NCBI RefSeq assembly: GCF_006636215.1
Contig: NZ_VIFM01000040.1
Location: 1-62,807, forward strand
Direction: 5' to 3'
DNA from: Myxococcus llanfairpwllgwyngyllgogerychwyrndrobwllllantysiliogogogochensis
GTDB taxonomy: Bacteria > Myxococcota > Myxococcia > Myxococcales > Myxococcaceae
Length of the DNA: 62,807 nt
This document shows, piece by piece, positions 43,840-52,313 of the stretch; position 1 is the stretch's first letter, and each line of letters opens with the position of its first letter. Under the pieces are notes generated by a model. That model saw only the letters and a program-made list of their open reading frames with translations, was not told the origin of the DNA and made no database searches. A program made the position numbers and the translations under genes.

Positions 43840-44451
43840 ATGCTGCGTTCGCGCCTCTTGATGGCTGTTGCCCTGCTGGCACTCAGTGCGTGTGGTGAGA
43901 GTGATTCCAAGTCCCCGGAGGAGCCGGGGTACGTGGAACCTCCGGACGACAACCAGCCCGACCATCGTCCCAACGTCACGGGCACTTATGACGTCACGGG
44001 GACCCTGGGCACCGAGCTGAATGGTCGCACGGACTTCACCCCCATCCGGGATGTCGTCCGAATCGACGCCACCCACAGCGTCCGCAGCAGGGTGCATGTC
44101 CATCTCAACGACATGAACTGTGGCACCGGCATCCTCGCGACGATGACGAGTGAGACCACCTTCAACATCAACGAGGGCTCCTGCCCGCTTCCTCCTGAAA
44201 GCGGCTGCACGTCCACGGTGAGGTTCAACGGAGGCAGCGGCTCCCGGCCCGTGAATGGCGCCCTCCAGCTCGGACTCCAGGGACAGCTCGAGGTGCGGTG
44301 CGGCTCCCAGTCCGCCAGCGCGCGCCTCTCCCTCGACGTCTCCGGTTCCCGCACGGGCCAGGACCTCCCGGACACACGGGCCCAGGTGCTCGCCCTGGGC
44401 GCGGACCTGGCCAGCGCCCTGCGTCGACTCGAGCAAGACGTACGGCCCTGA
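43840..44451 (+). CDS. Hypothetical lipoprotein
   Basis: 203 aa with SD AGGGAG close to ATG 43840. Lipobox LSAC (Cys18), then an acidic/Pro linker (SKSPEEPGYVEPPDDNQPD). The mature domain is beta-rich (GTYDVTGTLGTEL, RSRVHVHLNDMNCGTGILATMTSETTF, GALQLGLQGQLEVRCGS) with four cysteines and a short C-terminal helix. No family recognised. Its stop is 24 bp from the convergent DUF2254 gene. Confidence 0.75.
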   Translation: MLRSRLLMAVALLALSACGESDSKSPEEPGYVEPPDDNQPDHRPNVTGTYDVTGTLGTELNGRTDFTPIRDVVRIDATHSVRSRVHVHLNDMNCGTGILATMTSETTFNINEGSCPLPPESGCTSTVRFNGGSGSRPVNGALQLGLQGQLEVRCGSQSASARLSLDVSGSRTGQDLPDTRAQVLALGADLASALRRLEQDVRP

Positions 44452-44475
44452 GCCGTCCGCCATCCACCCGAGGGA

Positions 44476-45855
44476 CTAGAAGGCGAGCATCGGAACCGGA
44501 GGCATGCCGCCCCCTTCCATCAAGCGCTCCATCGCCACACCATGGCGTCGGACTTCCGGGAGGTCCGGCATGCCCACCTGGGCGCGCTCCGCCTCGGCCT
44601 GGATGAGGTGCAGGGCGTCCCGCACCGCCTGCCGCGTCTCCTCCGTCGTGGCGCGCTGGCCGACCTCTCCCGCCAGCCGCTGCAGGCGGAGCACCACCAT
44701 GGGCTCGCCAGCGCCGTAGCGGAGGATCTGCCGGGTGGCGAGCGACAGGTAGTCGCGGAACGTGGCGGCGCGGAGGAACACCCGTGGGCGCCCCGAGGAA
44801 TCCGCGAGCACGCGCGGCCCCAGTCGCATCGGCTCCAGCGCGCACAGCAGGAAGGTGAGCTGGTCCACGACCTCCAGGGCCGTATAGGGGTCGTTGACGG
44901 CGGGGGAGAGCGCCTTGACGGCCATGTCCACGAGCTGCCGCATGCACAGGGCCACGTCCGAGCCCTGCTCGCGCCAGCGGCCCAGCAGGATGGCCTTCTC
45001 CAGATGAGGGAAGACCTCGGGCCGTCCTGGCGCCACCCGCCCCAGCACCGCGCCCCGCGTCACGGGCTCGCCGATGGCCACGTCCACATGCACCTCGAGT
45101 CCCCGCGCCTCGGCCCACGACAAGAGCGAGGCCCCGTCCACGTCCACGACAAAGCCTTGTCCGTGAGCCCGGAACACGACGGTGTCTTGAGAGGACGTCC
45201 GCGCCGGCTGGGGCGGCGCCACGTCGTGCCTCCGGCGCCGCGCCAGCGCGCGGGCGCCGTCCAACGCATCCTGGCGGATCTGCCGGACGATGTTCTCCAC
45301 GCGCATCAACTGGAAGGTGTTGAGGACATGGAACACCAGCGCCGCCTCACAGAGGATGAGCAGCACCATGGCCATGCCGAGCGCGGGCCGCGGATACCGT
45401 CCATCGGTGGGCGTGAACCCAAGCATCTCCGTCGCCACGAGGCAGAAGATGCTCGTGGAGATGAAGATGGGAATGATGAAGCGGATGCCCGGGCCCCGCA
45501 GGTACATGCGCAGCAAGCGTGGCGAGTACTGCGCGGCGGCGTTCTGGACCACGATCATGGACAGCGACAGCACGACACTCAGCGAGGTCAGGACGATGCC
45601 CAGCACCGTGGAGAGCATGGTCCGGGCTTCGACCACAGAGGCATCCCACGCCACGCCCCGCAAAACGGGCGAGAGCCCCGAAGGAGGCCGCACCAGCACC
45701 ACGCCCATGAGGCCGCCCAGCAGCGCGCCCACGATGGGCATCCACCAGAGTGACTGGCGCAACCACCAGCGGCTCCGGTGGAAGTCGTGGGCCGCCACGA
45801 GCCTCGGGGCAGGCAGCCTTTCGAGCCCGTGTCCGAACGTCCGTGCGCCCGCCAT
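44476..45855 (-). CDS. DUF2254 membrane protein
   Basis: 459 aa from ATG 45855. Four membrane helices lie in the N-terminal half (WWMPIVGALLGGLMGVVLV; MLSTVLGIVLTSLSVVLSLSMIVVQNAA; FIIPIFISTSIFCLVATEML; ALGMAMVLLILCEAALVFHVL). Between them is the family mark QNAAAQYSPRLLRMYL. A large soluble C-domain follows (GFVVDVDGASLLSWAEARGLEVHVDVAIGEPVTRGAVLGRV; MRQLVDMAVKALSPAVNDPYTALEVVDQL). DUF2254 proteins are inner-membrane proteins of unknown role, often regarded as stress-linked or channel-like. It is convergent with the lipoprotein and lies alone on its strand. Confidence 0.88.
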   Translation of the reverse strand: MAGARTFGHGLERLPAPRLVAAHDFHRSRWWLRQSLWWMPIVGALLGGLMGVVLVRPPSGLSPVLRGVAWDASVVEARTMLSTVLGIVLTSLSVVLSLSMIVVQNAAAQYSPRLLRMYLRGPGIRFIIPIFISTSIFCLVATEMLGFTPTDGRYPRPALGMAMVLLILCEAALVFHVLNTFQLMRVENIVRQIRQDALDGARALARRRRHDVAPPQPARTSSQDTVVFRAHGQGFVVDVDGASLLSWAEARGLEVHVDVAIGEPVTRGAVLGRVAPGRPEVFPHLEKAILLGRWREQGSDVALCMRQLVDMAVKALSPAVNDPYTALEVVDQLTFLLCALEPMRLGPRVLADSSGRPRVFLRAATFRDYLSLATRQILRYGAGEPMVVLRLQRLAGEVGQRATTEETRQAVRDALHLIQAEAERAQVGMPDLPEVRRHGVAMERLMEGGGMPPVPMLAF

Positions 45856-46170
45856 GTGCCGCGCCTCCGCCCCGGGGCCTCGCGTCGCACGCCCTGGATG
45901 AAGGTGGAAGCACGGACAGGCCCCTGCAATGCACGGGGGCCCTGCGGCCCGGCGCGGCCTCGGACGTCCGTTCGCGGTGCTCGCATTCGACCGAGGGGTT
46001 CTCGTGGCGGCATGGGATGATTCCATCTGGAATCAACGGCAAACGACCACTGGCCAACTCGGACCCCGCCCCAAGTACGACGGCGCTTAATTCACAGACA
46101 CCGGGGCGTATTCCTATCTGCGTCTGAAATTCAGGACCCTGCAGACGCGGAACGAAGTGGAGGAGGCCAT

Positions 46171-46359
46171 GAGAGTCGTGGAGCCGCGTCGTCATGCCTT
46201 GTGGGTCGTGCGTGCGTTCCAGGATGGCGCACGTGCGAGGTCCGGTGTTGTGACGGCGACGTGGCCAGTTCCTACCAGGTATGCGGCAACGGCCGCGACG
46301 GGGCCCAGGGCAGGTGCTCGAACCACGGCGGCGTCAGGCGCATTCGCCGGTCGCCGTAG
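46171..46359 (+). pseudogene. Remnant of a small Cys-rich protein gene
   Basis: In the frame ending with the TAG at 46357-46359 the translation reads CLVGRACVPGWRTCEVRCC then DGDVASSYQVCGNGRDGAQG and RCSNHGGVRRIRRSP. Eight spaced cysteines plus GWRTCEV and SNHGGVRR look like a real secreted Cys-rich domain rather than random GC-rich frame content. There is no in-frame ATG and no signal peptide; the well-placed SD-ATG at 46169 is in another frame. A terminator hairpin starts 15 bp after the stop. I read it as a gene whose 5' part was lost or frameshifted. A GTG start at 46201 giving a 52-residue peptide is possible. Confidence 0.4.
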
Positions 46360-46373
46360 GGCCATCAGACGCC

Positions 46374-46401
46374 CCCGCCCGGACACGCACGCCCGGGCGG
46401 G
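46374..46401 (+). terminator. Terminator-like hairpin after the Cys-rich remnant
   Basis: CCCGCCCGG (46374-46382) pairs with CCGGGCGGG (46393-46401), 9 bp perfect with a 10-nt loop, followed by TTCCTGTTTGTCC. Confidence 0.55.
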
Positions 46402-46543
46402 TTCCTGTTTGTCCTGGAGCATGCCTCGCGCCATCCTGAGCGGCTCTCGCCTCCGCCCCACAAGAGGCACTGGAAGCGCGCTCTGCTAGGGTTCACGGCG
46501 CCAGCGCCGGAGGCACGAATTTCATCGGAGACGAGCGACACGC

Positions 46544-46993
46544 ATGACTTCACTGGCATCCTTCTATCGTGATGTGCCGCTCACCGGGATCTTCCTCTTC
46601 GGGTTCTGCCCTTCCGGCTTCGCGGTGGGCTACCTCATCCTGCTGACGTGGCTGCGCGACCGAAAGCTGCGCGAGCTGCGCTTCGCGTGGGGGCTCGTGG
46701 GACTCATCATCCTCGTCAACCCCTGGATGCAGGCAGCAGTGCTGGAGCCCATCAACTCGGCGCGGGTGGATGCACTGGTGGAACGGGCACGGCAAGCGGC
46801 GCTGGAAGGGCGCACACAGGCCGAAGTCGAGCGAGTCCTTGGACTCCCCTCCAGCATCAGTGTGCCCTCGTCGGGCCCCACCGTTACATGGGAGTACGAG
46901 CCCTTGCCGTTCTACCTTCTGGGGGGACGTCTCCAGGTCTTCTTCAACCGCGATGCCCATCCCCGCGTCGTAGGCTGGGAGCGCGATTGGTAG
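46544..46993 (+). CDS. Small membrane protein with BamE/SmpA-like C-terminal part, hypothetical
   Basis: 149 aa. Two hydrophobic helices (about 13-36, LTGIFLFGFCPSGFAVGYLILLTW, and 47-64, FAWGLVGLIILVNPWMQA) are followed by a soluble part. ARQAALEGRTQAEVERVLGLPSS with PTVTWEYEPLPFY and GGRLQVFFN has the rhythm of the SmpA/BamE fold (helix-helix then beta hairpin with a G-P turn). There is no lipobox. The role is unknown; the BamE resemblance is only by pattern. The DoxX gene starts 26 bp later, probably in the same unit. Confidence 0.65.
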   Translation: MTSLASFYRDVPLTGIFLFGFCPSGFAVGYLILLTWLRDRKLRELRFAWGLVGLIILVNPWMQAAVLEPINSARVDALVERARQAALEGRTQAEVERVLGLPSSISVPSSGPTVTWEYEPLPFYLLGGRLQVFFNRDAHPRVVGWERDW

Positions 46994-47019
46994 CACCAGA
47001 GCAGAACCCGAGGAATTCC

Positions 47020-47445
47020 ATGACCACGGCGATCACCGGCAGCACGAGTCCATCCAAGACGCTCCCCGCCAGTCTGTGGCTCGTTCAGGCACTCCTGGGA
47101 GTCCTCTTCGCCGGCACCGGCCTCTGGAAGCTCCTGACGCCAGTCCCAGCGCTCGCCGCGATGATTCCGTGGGCAGGTCAGGTTCCGGTGGCGTTCCTGT
47201 ATGCAACCGCTCTGTTCGACCTGCTCGGCGGGATTGGCGTCGTCCTGCCCTCGCTCACTCGAATCAAGCCGGGCCTGACAGTCCTCGCCGCACTGGGCTG
47301 CGCGGCGCTCCAGGTCTCCGCCATCCTCTTCCACCTCTCACGTGGAGAGGCCGCGAATACACCCTTCAACTTCCTGCTCGTCGGCCTCTCGCTCTTCGTC
47401 GCCTGGGGGCGACGCTCCCGAGCCCCCATCCAGCCTCGGAGTTGA
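47020..47445 (+). CDS. DoxX-like membrane protein
   Basis: 141 aa from ATG 47020 (SD GAGGA 6 nt upstream). Four helices. The DoxX marks are LLGVLFAGTGLWKLLTP at the first helix, VAFLYATALFDLLGGIGVVLPSLTRIKPGLTVLAALGC at helices 2-3 and FNFLLVGLSLFVAWGR at the fourth. DoxX-family proteins are small inner-membrane proteins tied to redox or quinone-linked functions. It follows the previous gene closely. Confidence 0.85.
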   Translation: MTTAITGSTSPSKTLPASLWLVQALLGVLFAGTGLWKLLTPVPALAAMIPWAGQVPVAFLYATALFDLLGGIGVVLPSLTRIKPGLTVLAALGCAALQVSAILFHLSRGEAANTPFNFLLVGLSLFVAWGRRSRAPIQPRS

Positions 47446-47540
47446 CGGACCTTGAAGTGGCGCGGCCTTGCGTCGCATGCCGCTCTGGGACACGCTGTAC
47501 TCCCCATACAGATGCCATCGGGTTGAAATACCCGCCATTG

Positions 47541-50500
47541 ATGACTGAAAACGACGAGGCGAATGTCGGCGAGAGCCTCCTCGCATTGCACAGCCGAAAA
47601 GACCGACTCAGCGAGCTGTGGCGCGCGATGCGCCCGTCCCCGGTGGGCATCCTCGTTCACGGACCCGCGGGTATCGGCAAGACCACGCTGGTCCGCGCCT
47701 TCCTGCACGGGCTGTCGACGAAGGAGAAGCTCCGCGAGAAGGCGTTCTGGTTCGACTTCAGCGACATCCGCAGCGCCGAGCATGTCATCAACCCGTTCGT
47801 GGTGGAGTTCCAGGACCACGACGCACTGTCGCAACCGATGGGCGCCAAGGTCATCGTGTCGCGGCAGTTGAAGCGCAAGCCACACGTCGTGGTGTGGGAC
47901 CAGTTCGAGTCCACCCGAGGGTTGCTTCCCGCCGAGGACCGGGCGTGGCTCAAGCGGTTCCTGGAGCAACTGCGGGGCGGCAAGACCCGGGTGCTCATCC
48001 TCAGCCACGATGAAGAGAAGTGGCTCGACGAGTCGCTCGTCACCCGAATCCGCCTGGATGGCCTGCCGGAAGAGGAGCGATGGCGCTTTCGAGCCACCCT
48101 TCTTCGCGCCCCCGTCGGGACACCGGACCAGAGGACCCCGGACGAGGCCGCACTGATGGAGGCGATGGAGGGCCACCCGTTGATGATGCGGATGGCCCTG
48201 CCCCACCTGGAGGACCCGGCAGCGGAAGTCCTCTTGAAGATCCTGCGTGAGGCGAGCGCCGGGCCGGGACTCGATGGGGACGCATCCTTCGCGAAGGTGG
48301 TGGCCACGCTGCGACTCTTCACCGCGAGGCTGCCCGAGGAGCTGCGCTCGCTGCTCGTGCCGCTCGGCGTGCATGAGCGCTTCGCGGAGTCCGCGGACAT
48401 CGTCCGGATGGGGGCGTCGGTCCCCGGGGCCAGTGACTCCGAACAGGTCGAGCGACTCTTCGGGCTCCTCACCATCGCGGGGCTGGTGTCCCCACACAAG
48501 CCGGGCGTCCATGCGCTCCAGCCCGTCCTCACCCGGTACTTGAGAACCCACGTCCGCGAGAACCGGGAGGACTGGGAGCGGGCGTTCGTCGAACGGATGG
48601 GTCAGGTCGCAAGCCAGCTCAAACCCTGGTCGCTCGACGAGCAACGCGACCCCTTCTTCGTCCACGGCGCCAACTTCCACCACGCCTTGGAGCTCGCCAA
48701 GGCGCACGGGTTGGCGGCGATGCGCTCGACGCTGACCCACGCGCTCACCCGCCATGCCCTGAACCTGGGCGACCTCGCCGAGGCGGAGCGTCTTTCCAAG
48801 GACCTGCTCGAATGGGCCGCCGAACGCGACGAGGCGGGGATGGCGGTGGCCCTCCATCTGCTCGGGAGGCTCGCCCACGTGCGCTGTCGGTTCGAGGAGG
48901 CCGAGACGTTGTTCCTCCAGGCGCTCATCCTCGAAGAAAAGCACGGCAACGAACTCAGCGTCGGCAACACCTGTCACCAGCTCGGAGAGATTGCCTGGGT
49001 GCGCCGGAACTTCGAGGCGTCCGAGCAATGGTTCCTCAAGTCGGTCGCCCTCCTGGAAAAGCAGGGCGACGCGTACGGCACCGCGAGAACCTGCCGTCAG
49101 CTCGGGAGGCTCGCTGAGAAGCGGAGTGACTTCGAGGCAGCCGAGACGTGGTTCCGCAAGGAGGTCTCCCTCGAGGGAAAGCCAGGCGGCGAAGTCCGTG
49201 CCGTGGCGACCTACCACCAGTTCGGAGATGCCGCCCTGGAGCAACGTGACCTCGACGCAGCCAAGGCCTGGTATCTCAAGGCGCTGGCGCTCGAAGAGCA
49301 GCACGGCCACGCGAACAACCGCCTCTACCACCTGCTCGCGGATATCTCGAAACAGAAGCAGGACTTCAAGGAGGCCGAGACCTGGCTCCTCAAGGCGTTC
49401 GCCATCGAGGAGCAGACACCCGACGCGGACGGCCTGGACCGGACCTGCTTCTGGCTCGGAGGCGTCGCCGAAAAGCTGTCCGATTTCGCGGCGGCCGAGG
49501 CGTGGTACCTCAAGTCGCTCGCCATCAGAGTGGCTCGCGGAGATACGCACGGAGAGGGCAGTCTTTATGGCTCCCTCACCAGGCTCGCGGAGAAGCGGCG
49601 GGACTTCGAAGCGGCCGAGATGTGGCACCGCAAGGAGCGCTCTTGCAAGGGAGCGCAGGACACGGCCAACCTCTACCAGTCGCTCGGGAGAGCCGCCGAG
49701 TACCACCATCGAGACTTCGAGGCGGCGGAGGTCTGGTACCTCAAGGCCCTCGCCGACGCGGAAGCGCGGGGCGACGAGTCCCTCGCGGAGAGCACCTGCG
49801 GTCTGCTCGGGGACCTGGCCCGGAAGCGCAAGGACCTCGACGCGGCCGAGGCGTGGTACCTCAAGCAGCTCGGCATCGTCGAGAAGACGGGCGAGCTGTA
49901 CGGCACCGTCTACGCCTACCACCAGCTCGGGAAGGTGGCGCGGTCGAGGAAGGACCTCGACACGGCCGAGACCTGGTTCCGCAAGGCACTGGCCCTCGAG
50001 GAGAAAGAGGGCAACGCGTACGACGACGCCACCTACAAACTGCTCGCGGAGGTCGCCGAGGCACAGAAGGACTTCGAGGAGGCGGAGACGTGGTACCTCA
50101 AAGCGCTCGCCCTCGTGGAAGCGAAGGGCGACGAGGCCAGCACCGCCGCGTACTGCCACCAACTCGGGAGGGTGGTCTGGGCGCAGAGAGACCTCGAGGT
50201 CGCCGAGGCGTGGTTCCTCAAATCGCTCGCCCTGGATGAGCTGCGGGGCGAGGAGCGCACCCTCGCGGGCACCGCCTATCAACTGGGGAGGCTCGCCCAC
50301 GAACAGCGGAACTTCGAAGCGGCCGAGGCGTGGTACCGCAAGTCGGTGGCCATCGAGGAGGGACTGGGCAACGAGCACGACGCGGCCATCAGCTATACCC
50401 AGCTCGGCATCGTCGCGAGCAAGCGGAGGAACTTCGAGGCCGCCCAGACGTGCTATCGCAAGGCACTCGCCCTCTACCAACGCCTGGGCGATGAGCGCGG

Positions 50501-51458
50501 CATGGCCGGCCTGTATTCGCGGCTCGCCACCCTGGCCCGTGCGCGGCGGAACTTCGCGGCGGCCGAGGCGTGGTACCTCCCGTTGCTCGCCATCCGGGAG
50601 AAGCAAGGCGACGAGGACGCGGTGCTCCACACCTGCGAGCAGCTCGCGACGGTGACGGAGGAACGGGAGGACTTCGCGGCGACCGAGACGTGGCTCCTCA
50701 AGGTGCTCGCCCTCGAAGAGAAACAGGAGTACGTGCACGACGCGGCCAACACCTGTTCCGACCTGGGAAGGGTCGCCCTCAACCGGGAGGACTTCGAGGC
50801 GGCTCAATCCTGGTACCTGAAGGCGCTCGCGAGCCAGGAGAAGCAGGGTGACGAGAACGCGGTGGCTCGAACATGCACCAAGCTCGGGAGAGTTGCTCGG
50901 GAGCGGCAGGACTTCGAGGAGACCGAGGCGTGGTACCGCAAGGCGCTCGCCATCGACGAGAAGCGGGGCCACCAGCGGGACGTGGCGAGCGGCTACTTCC
51001 GGCTCGGGGCGAATGCCCGGAGGCGGAAGGACTTCGCGGCGGCCCAGACGTGGTTCCTCCAGGCGCTCGTCCTCGACGAGAAGCTGGGAAGCGAGGACCA
51101 CGCGGCCATGGTCTGCCACCGGCTCGGGGGGCTCGCCCGGGAGCAGCGGGAGTTCGAGGCAGCACGGACGTGGTACCTCAAGGCGCTCGCCCTCCGGGAG
51201 AAGCTTGGCAAACGGCGCGTCTCCACTGAAACCCGCCTCCAGTTGGGCCTCCTGGAGCTGGAGTGCGGGCAGAGGGAGGAGTCGGCCTCATGGCTCGTCC
51301 AGGCCGCCACGGGCTTCGTGCGCGACCGGGAGCCCGAGCTGTTGGGGGATGCGACCGCGGACTTCGCGCGGCTGCTGACCGAAACACCCGAGGCGCTCCG
51401 CGCACGACTTCGCGAGATGTGGACCCGCGCCAGGCTTCCGCCCCTTCGCGACACCTGA
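47541..51458 (+). CDS. STAND-type NTPase with 20 tandem 40-residue TPR repeats
   Basis: 1305 aa from ATG 47541; the frame extends upstream only because it overlaps the DoxX gene out of frame. The protein starts almost directly at the NTPase: P-loop GPAGIGKTT (41-49), Walker-B-like HVVVWDQFES, sensor-like VLILSHDE, then a winged-helix-like region (SLLVPLGVHERFAESADIVRM; VLTRYLRTHVRENREDWE). From about residue 429 to the end lie 20 regular repeats with consensus D-F-E-A-A-E-A-W-Y-L-K-A-L-A-L-E-E-K-x-G-(D/N), plus a degenerate 21st. STAND proteins oligomerise when the repeat sensor binds a ligand. No effector domain (nuclease, TIR, protease) is visible at either end. Cytosolic. Possible roles: regulation or phage sensing. 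Confidence 0.88.
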   Translation: MTENDEANVGESLLALHSRKDRLSELWRAMRPSPVGILVHGPAGIGKTTLVRAFLHGLSTKEKLREKAFWFDFSDIRSAEHVINPFVVEFQDHDALSQPMGAKVIVSRQLKRKPHVVVWDQFESTRGLLPAEDRAWLKRFLEQLRGGKTRVLILSHDEEKWLDESLVTRIRLDGLPEEERWRFRATLLRAPVGTPDQRTPDEAALMEAMEGHPLMMRMALPHLEDPAAEVLLKILREASAGPGLDGDASFAKVVATLRLFTARLPEELRSLLVPLGVHERFAESADIVRMGASVPGASDSEQVERLFGLLTIAGLVSPHKPGVHALQPVLTRYLRTHVRENREDWERAFVERMGQVASQLKPWSLDEQRDPFFVHGANFHHALELAKAHGLAAMRSTLTHALTRHALNLGDLAEAERLSKDLLEWAAERDEAGMAVALHLLGRLAHVRCRFEEAETLFLQALILEEKHGNELSVGNTCHQLGEIAWVRRNFEASEQWFLKSVALLEKQGDAYGTARTCRQLGRLAEKRSDFEAAETWFRKEVSLEGKPGGEVRAVATYHQFGDAALEQRDLDAAKAWYLKALALEEQHGHANNRLYHLLADISKQKQDFKEAETWLLKAFAIEEQTPDADGLDRTCFWLGGVAEKLSDFAAAEAWYLKSLAIRVARGDTHGEGSLYGSLTRLAEKRRDFEAAEMWHRKERSCKGAQDTANLYQSLGRAAEYHHRDFEAAEVWYLKALADAEARGDESLAESTCGLLGDLARKRKDLDAAEAWYLKQLGIVEKTGELYGTVYAYHQLGKVARSRKDLDTAETWFRKALALEEKEGNAYDDATYKLLAEVAEAQKDFEEAETWYLKALALVEAKGDEASTAAYCHQLGRVVWAQRDLEVAEAWFLKSLALDELRGEERTLAGTAYQLGRLAHEQRNFEAAEAWYRKSVAIEEGLGNEHDAAISYTQLGIVASKRRNFEAAQTCYRKALALYQRLGDERGMAGLYSRLATLARARRNFAAAEAWYLPLLAIREKQGDEDAVLHTCEQLATVTEEREDFAATETWLLKVLALEEKQEYVHDAANTCSDLGRVALNREDFEAAQSWYLKALASQEKQGDENAVARTCTKLGRVARERQDFEETEAWYRKALAIDEKRGHQRDVASGYFRLGANARRRKDFAAAQTWFLQALVLDEKLGSEDHAAMVCHRLGGLAREQREFEAARTWYLKALALREKLGKRRVSTETRLQLGLLELECGQREESASWLVQAATGFVRDREPELLGDATADFARLLTETPEALRARLREMWTRARLPPLRDT
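48826..51230 (+). repeat. 120-bp-period coding repeat (TPR array)
   Basis: Twenty units of about 40 codons. Nearly every unit contains a variant of GAxTTCGAGGCGGCCGAG followed by TGGTACCTCAAG and GCGCTCGCC. Two units (at about 49,320 and 49,680) are one or two residues shorter. Confidence 0.85.
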
Positions 51459-51465
51459 GCTGGCA

Positions 51466-51512
51466 TCGACGGGGTCACCGCCCGCCTCCATCGCGAGTGG
51501 CGACCCCGTCGA
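51466..51512. terminator. Terminator-like hairpin between STAND and cupin genes
   Basis: TCGACGGGGTC (51466-51476) pairs with GACCCCGTCGA (51502-51512), 11 bp perfect with a 25-nt loop, in the 75-bp gap between convergent stops. Confidence 0.45.
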
Positions 51513-51533
51513 CTCCCGACCTCGCGAAACCCC

Positions 51534-51905
51534 TCAGGCCTTCGCGGGCTTCTTCTCCTTCTCCGCGCCCTCGTCACGGCCATGCACCGCCGCGGGAGGA
51601 CTGGTGGCCTCCACCGCGGAGAACGTCTCGAGAATCTTGTACGTGTGGCTGGAGCCTCGCGGCACGAGCCACGAGTCACCGGGGTTGAGCAGGATGACCT
51701 GCCCCTCCAGGTGCAGCTCCGCGCGGCCCTTCAGCACGAAGCCCACCGTCTCATAGTCGCGAGGGGACGCGGGCCGGGGCTCCCCGGGTGGCTCGTCCTC
51801 CCACAGCCGCATGGACACTCGTACGCCGGAGGCCAGGTACTTCTGCCCCATGTCTCCCCGGGGCGAGTGCCGGCTCTCCACCTTCTTCACGCTGGTATCC
51901 CCCAT
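51534..51905 (-). CDS. Cupin-domain protein
   Basis: 123 aa. Single cupin barrel: YETVGFVLKGRAELHLEGQVILLNPGDSWLVPRGSSHTYKILETFSAVEATSPP. The first motif has no G-(X)5-HXH metal site (it reads RDYETVGFVLKG), while the second keeps PRGSSHTY with His. It may bind a small molecule rather than act as a metal enzyme. The C-terminus is charged (GAEKEKKPAKA). No signal. It lies between the STAND gene (convergent) and the cold-shock gene (same strand). Confidence 0.85.
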   Translation of the reverse strand: MGDTSVKKVESRHSPRGDMGQKYLASGVRVSMRLWEDEPPGEPRPASPRDYETVGFVLKGRAELHLEGQVILLNPGDSWLVPRGSSHTYKILETFSAVEATSPPAAVHGRDEGAEKEKKPAKA

Positions 51906-52042
51906 GCCTTGGTCTCCTTCGCCCTCGGGCGTCAGGCGGCGGGTGCGCCGCGCTCAGCCATGAAGGTAAGGAAGGGGGCGAGTCCCGACGTGGCCCGCAC
52001 GGGCGCTCGCCTGCTCGACGGGCCTGTTCGCACCAAAGACGA

Positions 52043-52075
52043 AGGCCCAGCCTTCCCTGTGGGAAGACCGGGCCT
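52043..52075 (-). terminator. Terminator of the cold-shock gene
   Basis: AGGCCCAGCCTTCCC (52043-52057) and GGGAAGACCGGGCCT (52061-52075) form a 15-bp stem with two G-T pairs and a 3-nt loop. On the minus strand it is followed by TCGTCTTT. It lies 32 bp past the csp stop. Confidence 0.75.
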
Positions 52076-52106
52076 CGGGCTCACTCAAGGGTGGCCAGGA
52101 ATGACG

Positions 52107-52313
52107 CTAGCCGTTGTAAGCGCGAACGTTCTGGGCCTGCAGCCCCTTGGGGCCACGGGTCACCTCGAACTCCACCCGCTGACCCTCCTGGAGGGTGCGG
52201 AAGCCATCCATATTGATGGCCGTGTGGTGGCAGAACACGTCTTCGCCGCCCTCTTGAGCGATGAAGCCGAAACCCTTGGCGTCGTTGAACCACTTCACAG
52301 TACCGATTGCCAT
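52107..52313 (-). CDS. Cold-shock protein (CspA family)
   Basis: 68 aa, complete. RNP1 is KGFGFI (13-18). RNP2 reads VFCHH (26-30) in place of the usual VFVHF, so one stacking Phe is replaced by His and a Cys is added. The rest fits: [42 protein letters not shown]. Binds single-stranded RNA/DNA as a chaperone. SD AAGAAGG 5 nt before ATG. No close upstream gene on this strand; a 5' leader is likely, as in other csp genes. Confidence 0.95.
   Translation of the reverse strand: MAIGTVKWFNDAKGFGFIAQEGGEDVFCHHTAINMDGFRTLQEGQRVEFEVTRGPKGLQAQNVRAYNG

Larger units (their letters stand above)
45856..46543. other. 688-bp region with no intact gene
   Basis: It lies between the DUF2254 start and the next plus-strand gene. 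Contents: GC-rich leader of the DUF2254 gene, a short AT-richer patch (46085-46135), a perfect SD-ATG (GGAGGAGGCCATG, 46159-46171) that opens a frame without protein character, a Cys-rich reading frame ending at 46359, and a terminator-like hairpin. Confidence 0.6.

Noticed and set aside
46192..46470. Minus-strand 92-residue frame with a hydrophobic stretch (ALGPVAAVAAYLVGTG)
   Set aside because: Could pass as a small membrane protein, but it has no SD and covers the terminator hairpin and the Cys-rich frame on the other strand, which is better supported.
47178..51119. 1313-residue open frame on the minus strand opposite the STAND/TPR gene
   Set aside because: It exists because the plus-strand repeats use GC-rich third positions and lack the codons that give minus-strand stops. 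Its translation is a periodic Arg/Leu/Glu/Gly pattern mirroring the TPR repeat, with no start signal or domain.
48826..51230. Regular 120-bp repeats considered as a CRISPR-like or satellite array
   Set aside because: The period is in frame, units vary mostly at synonymous or conservative sites, and the translation is a clear TPR array.
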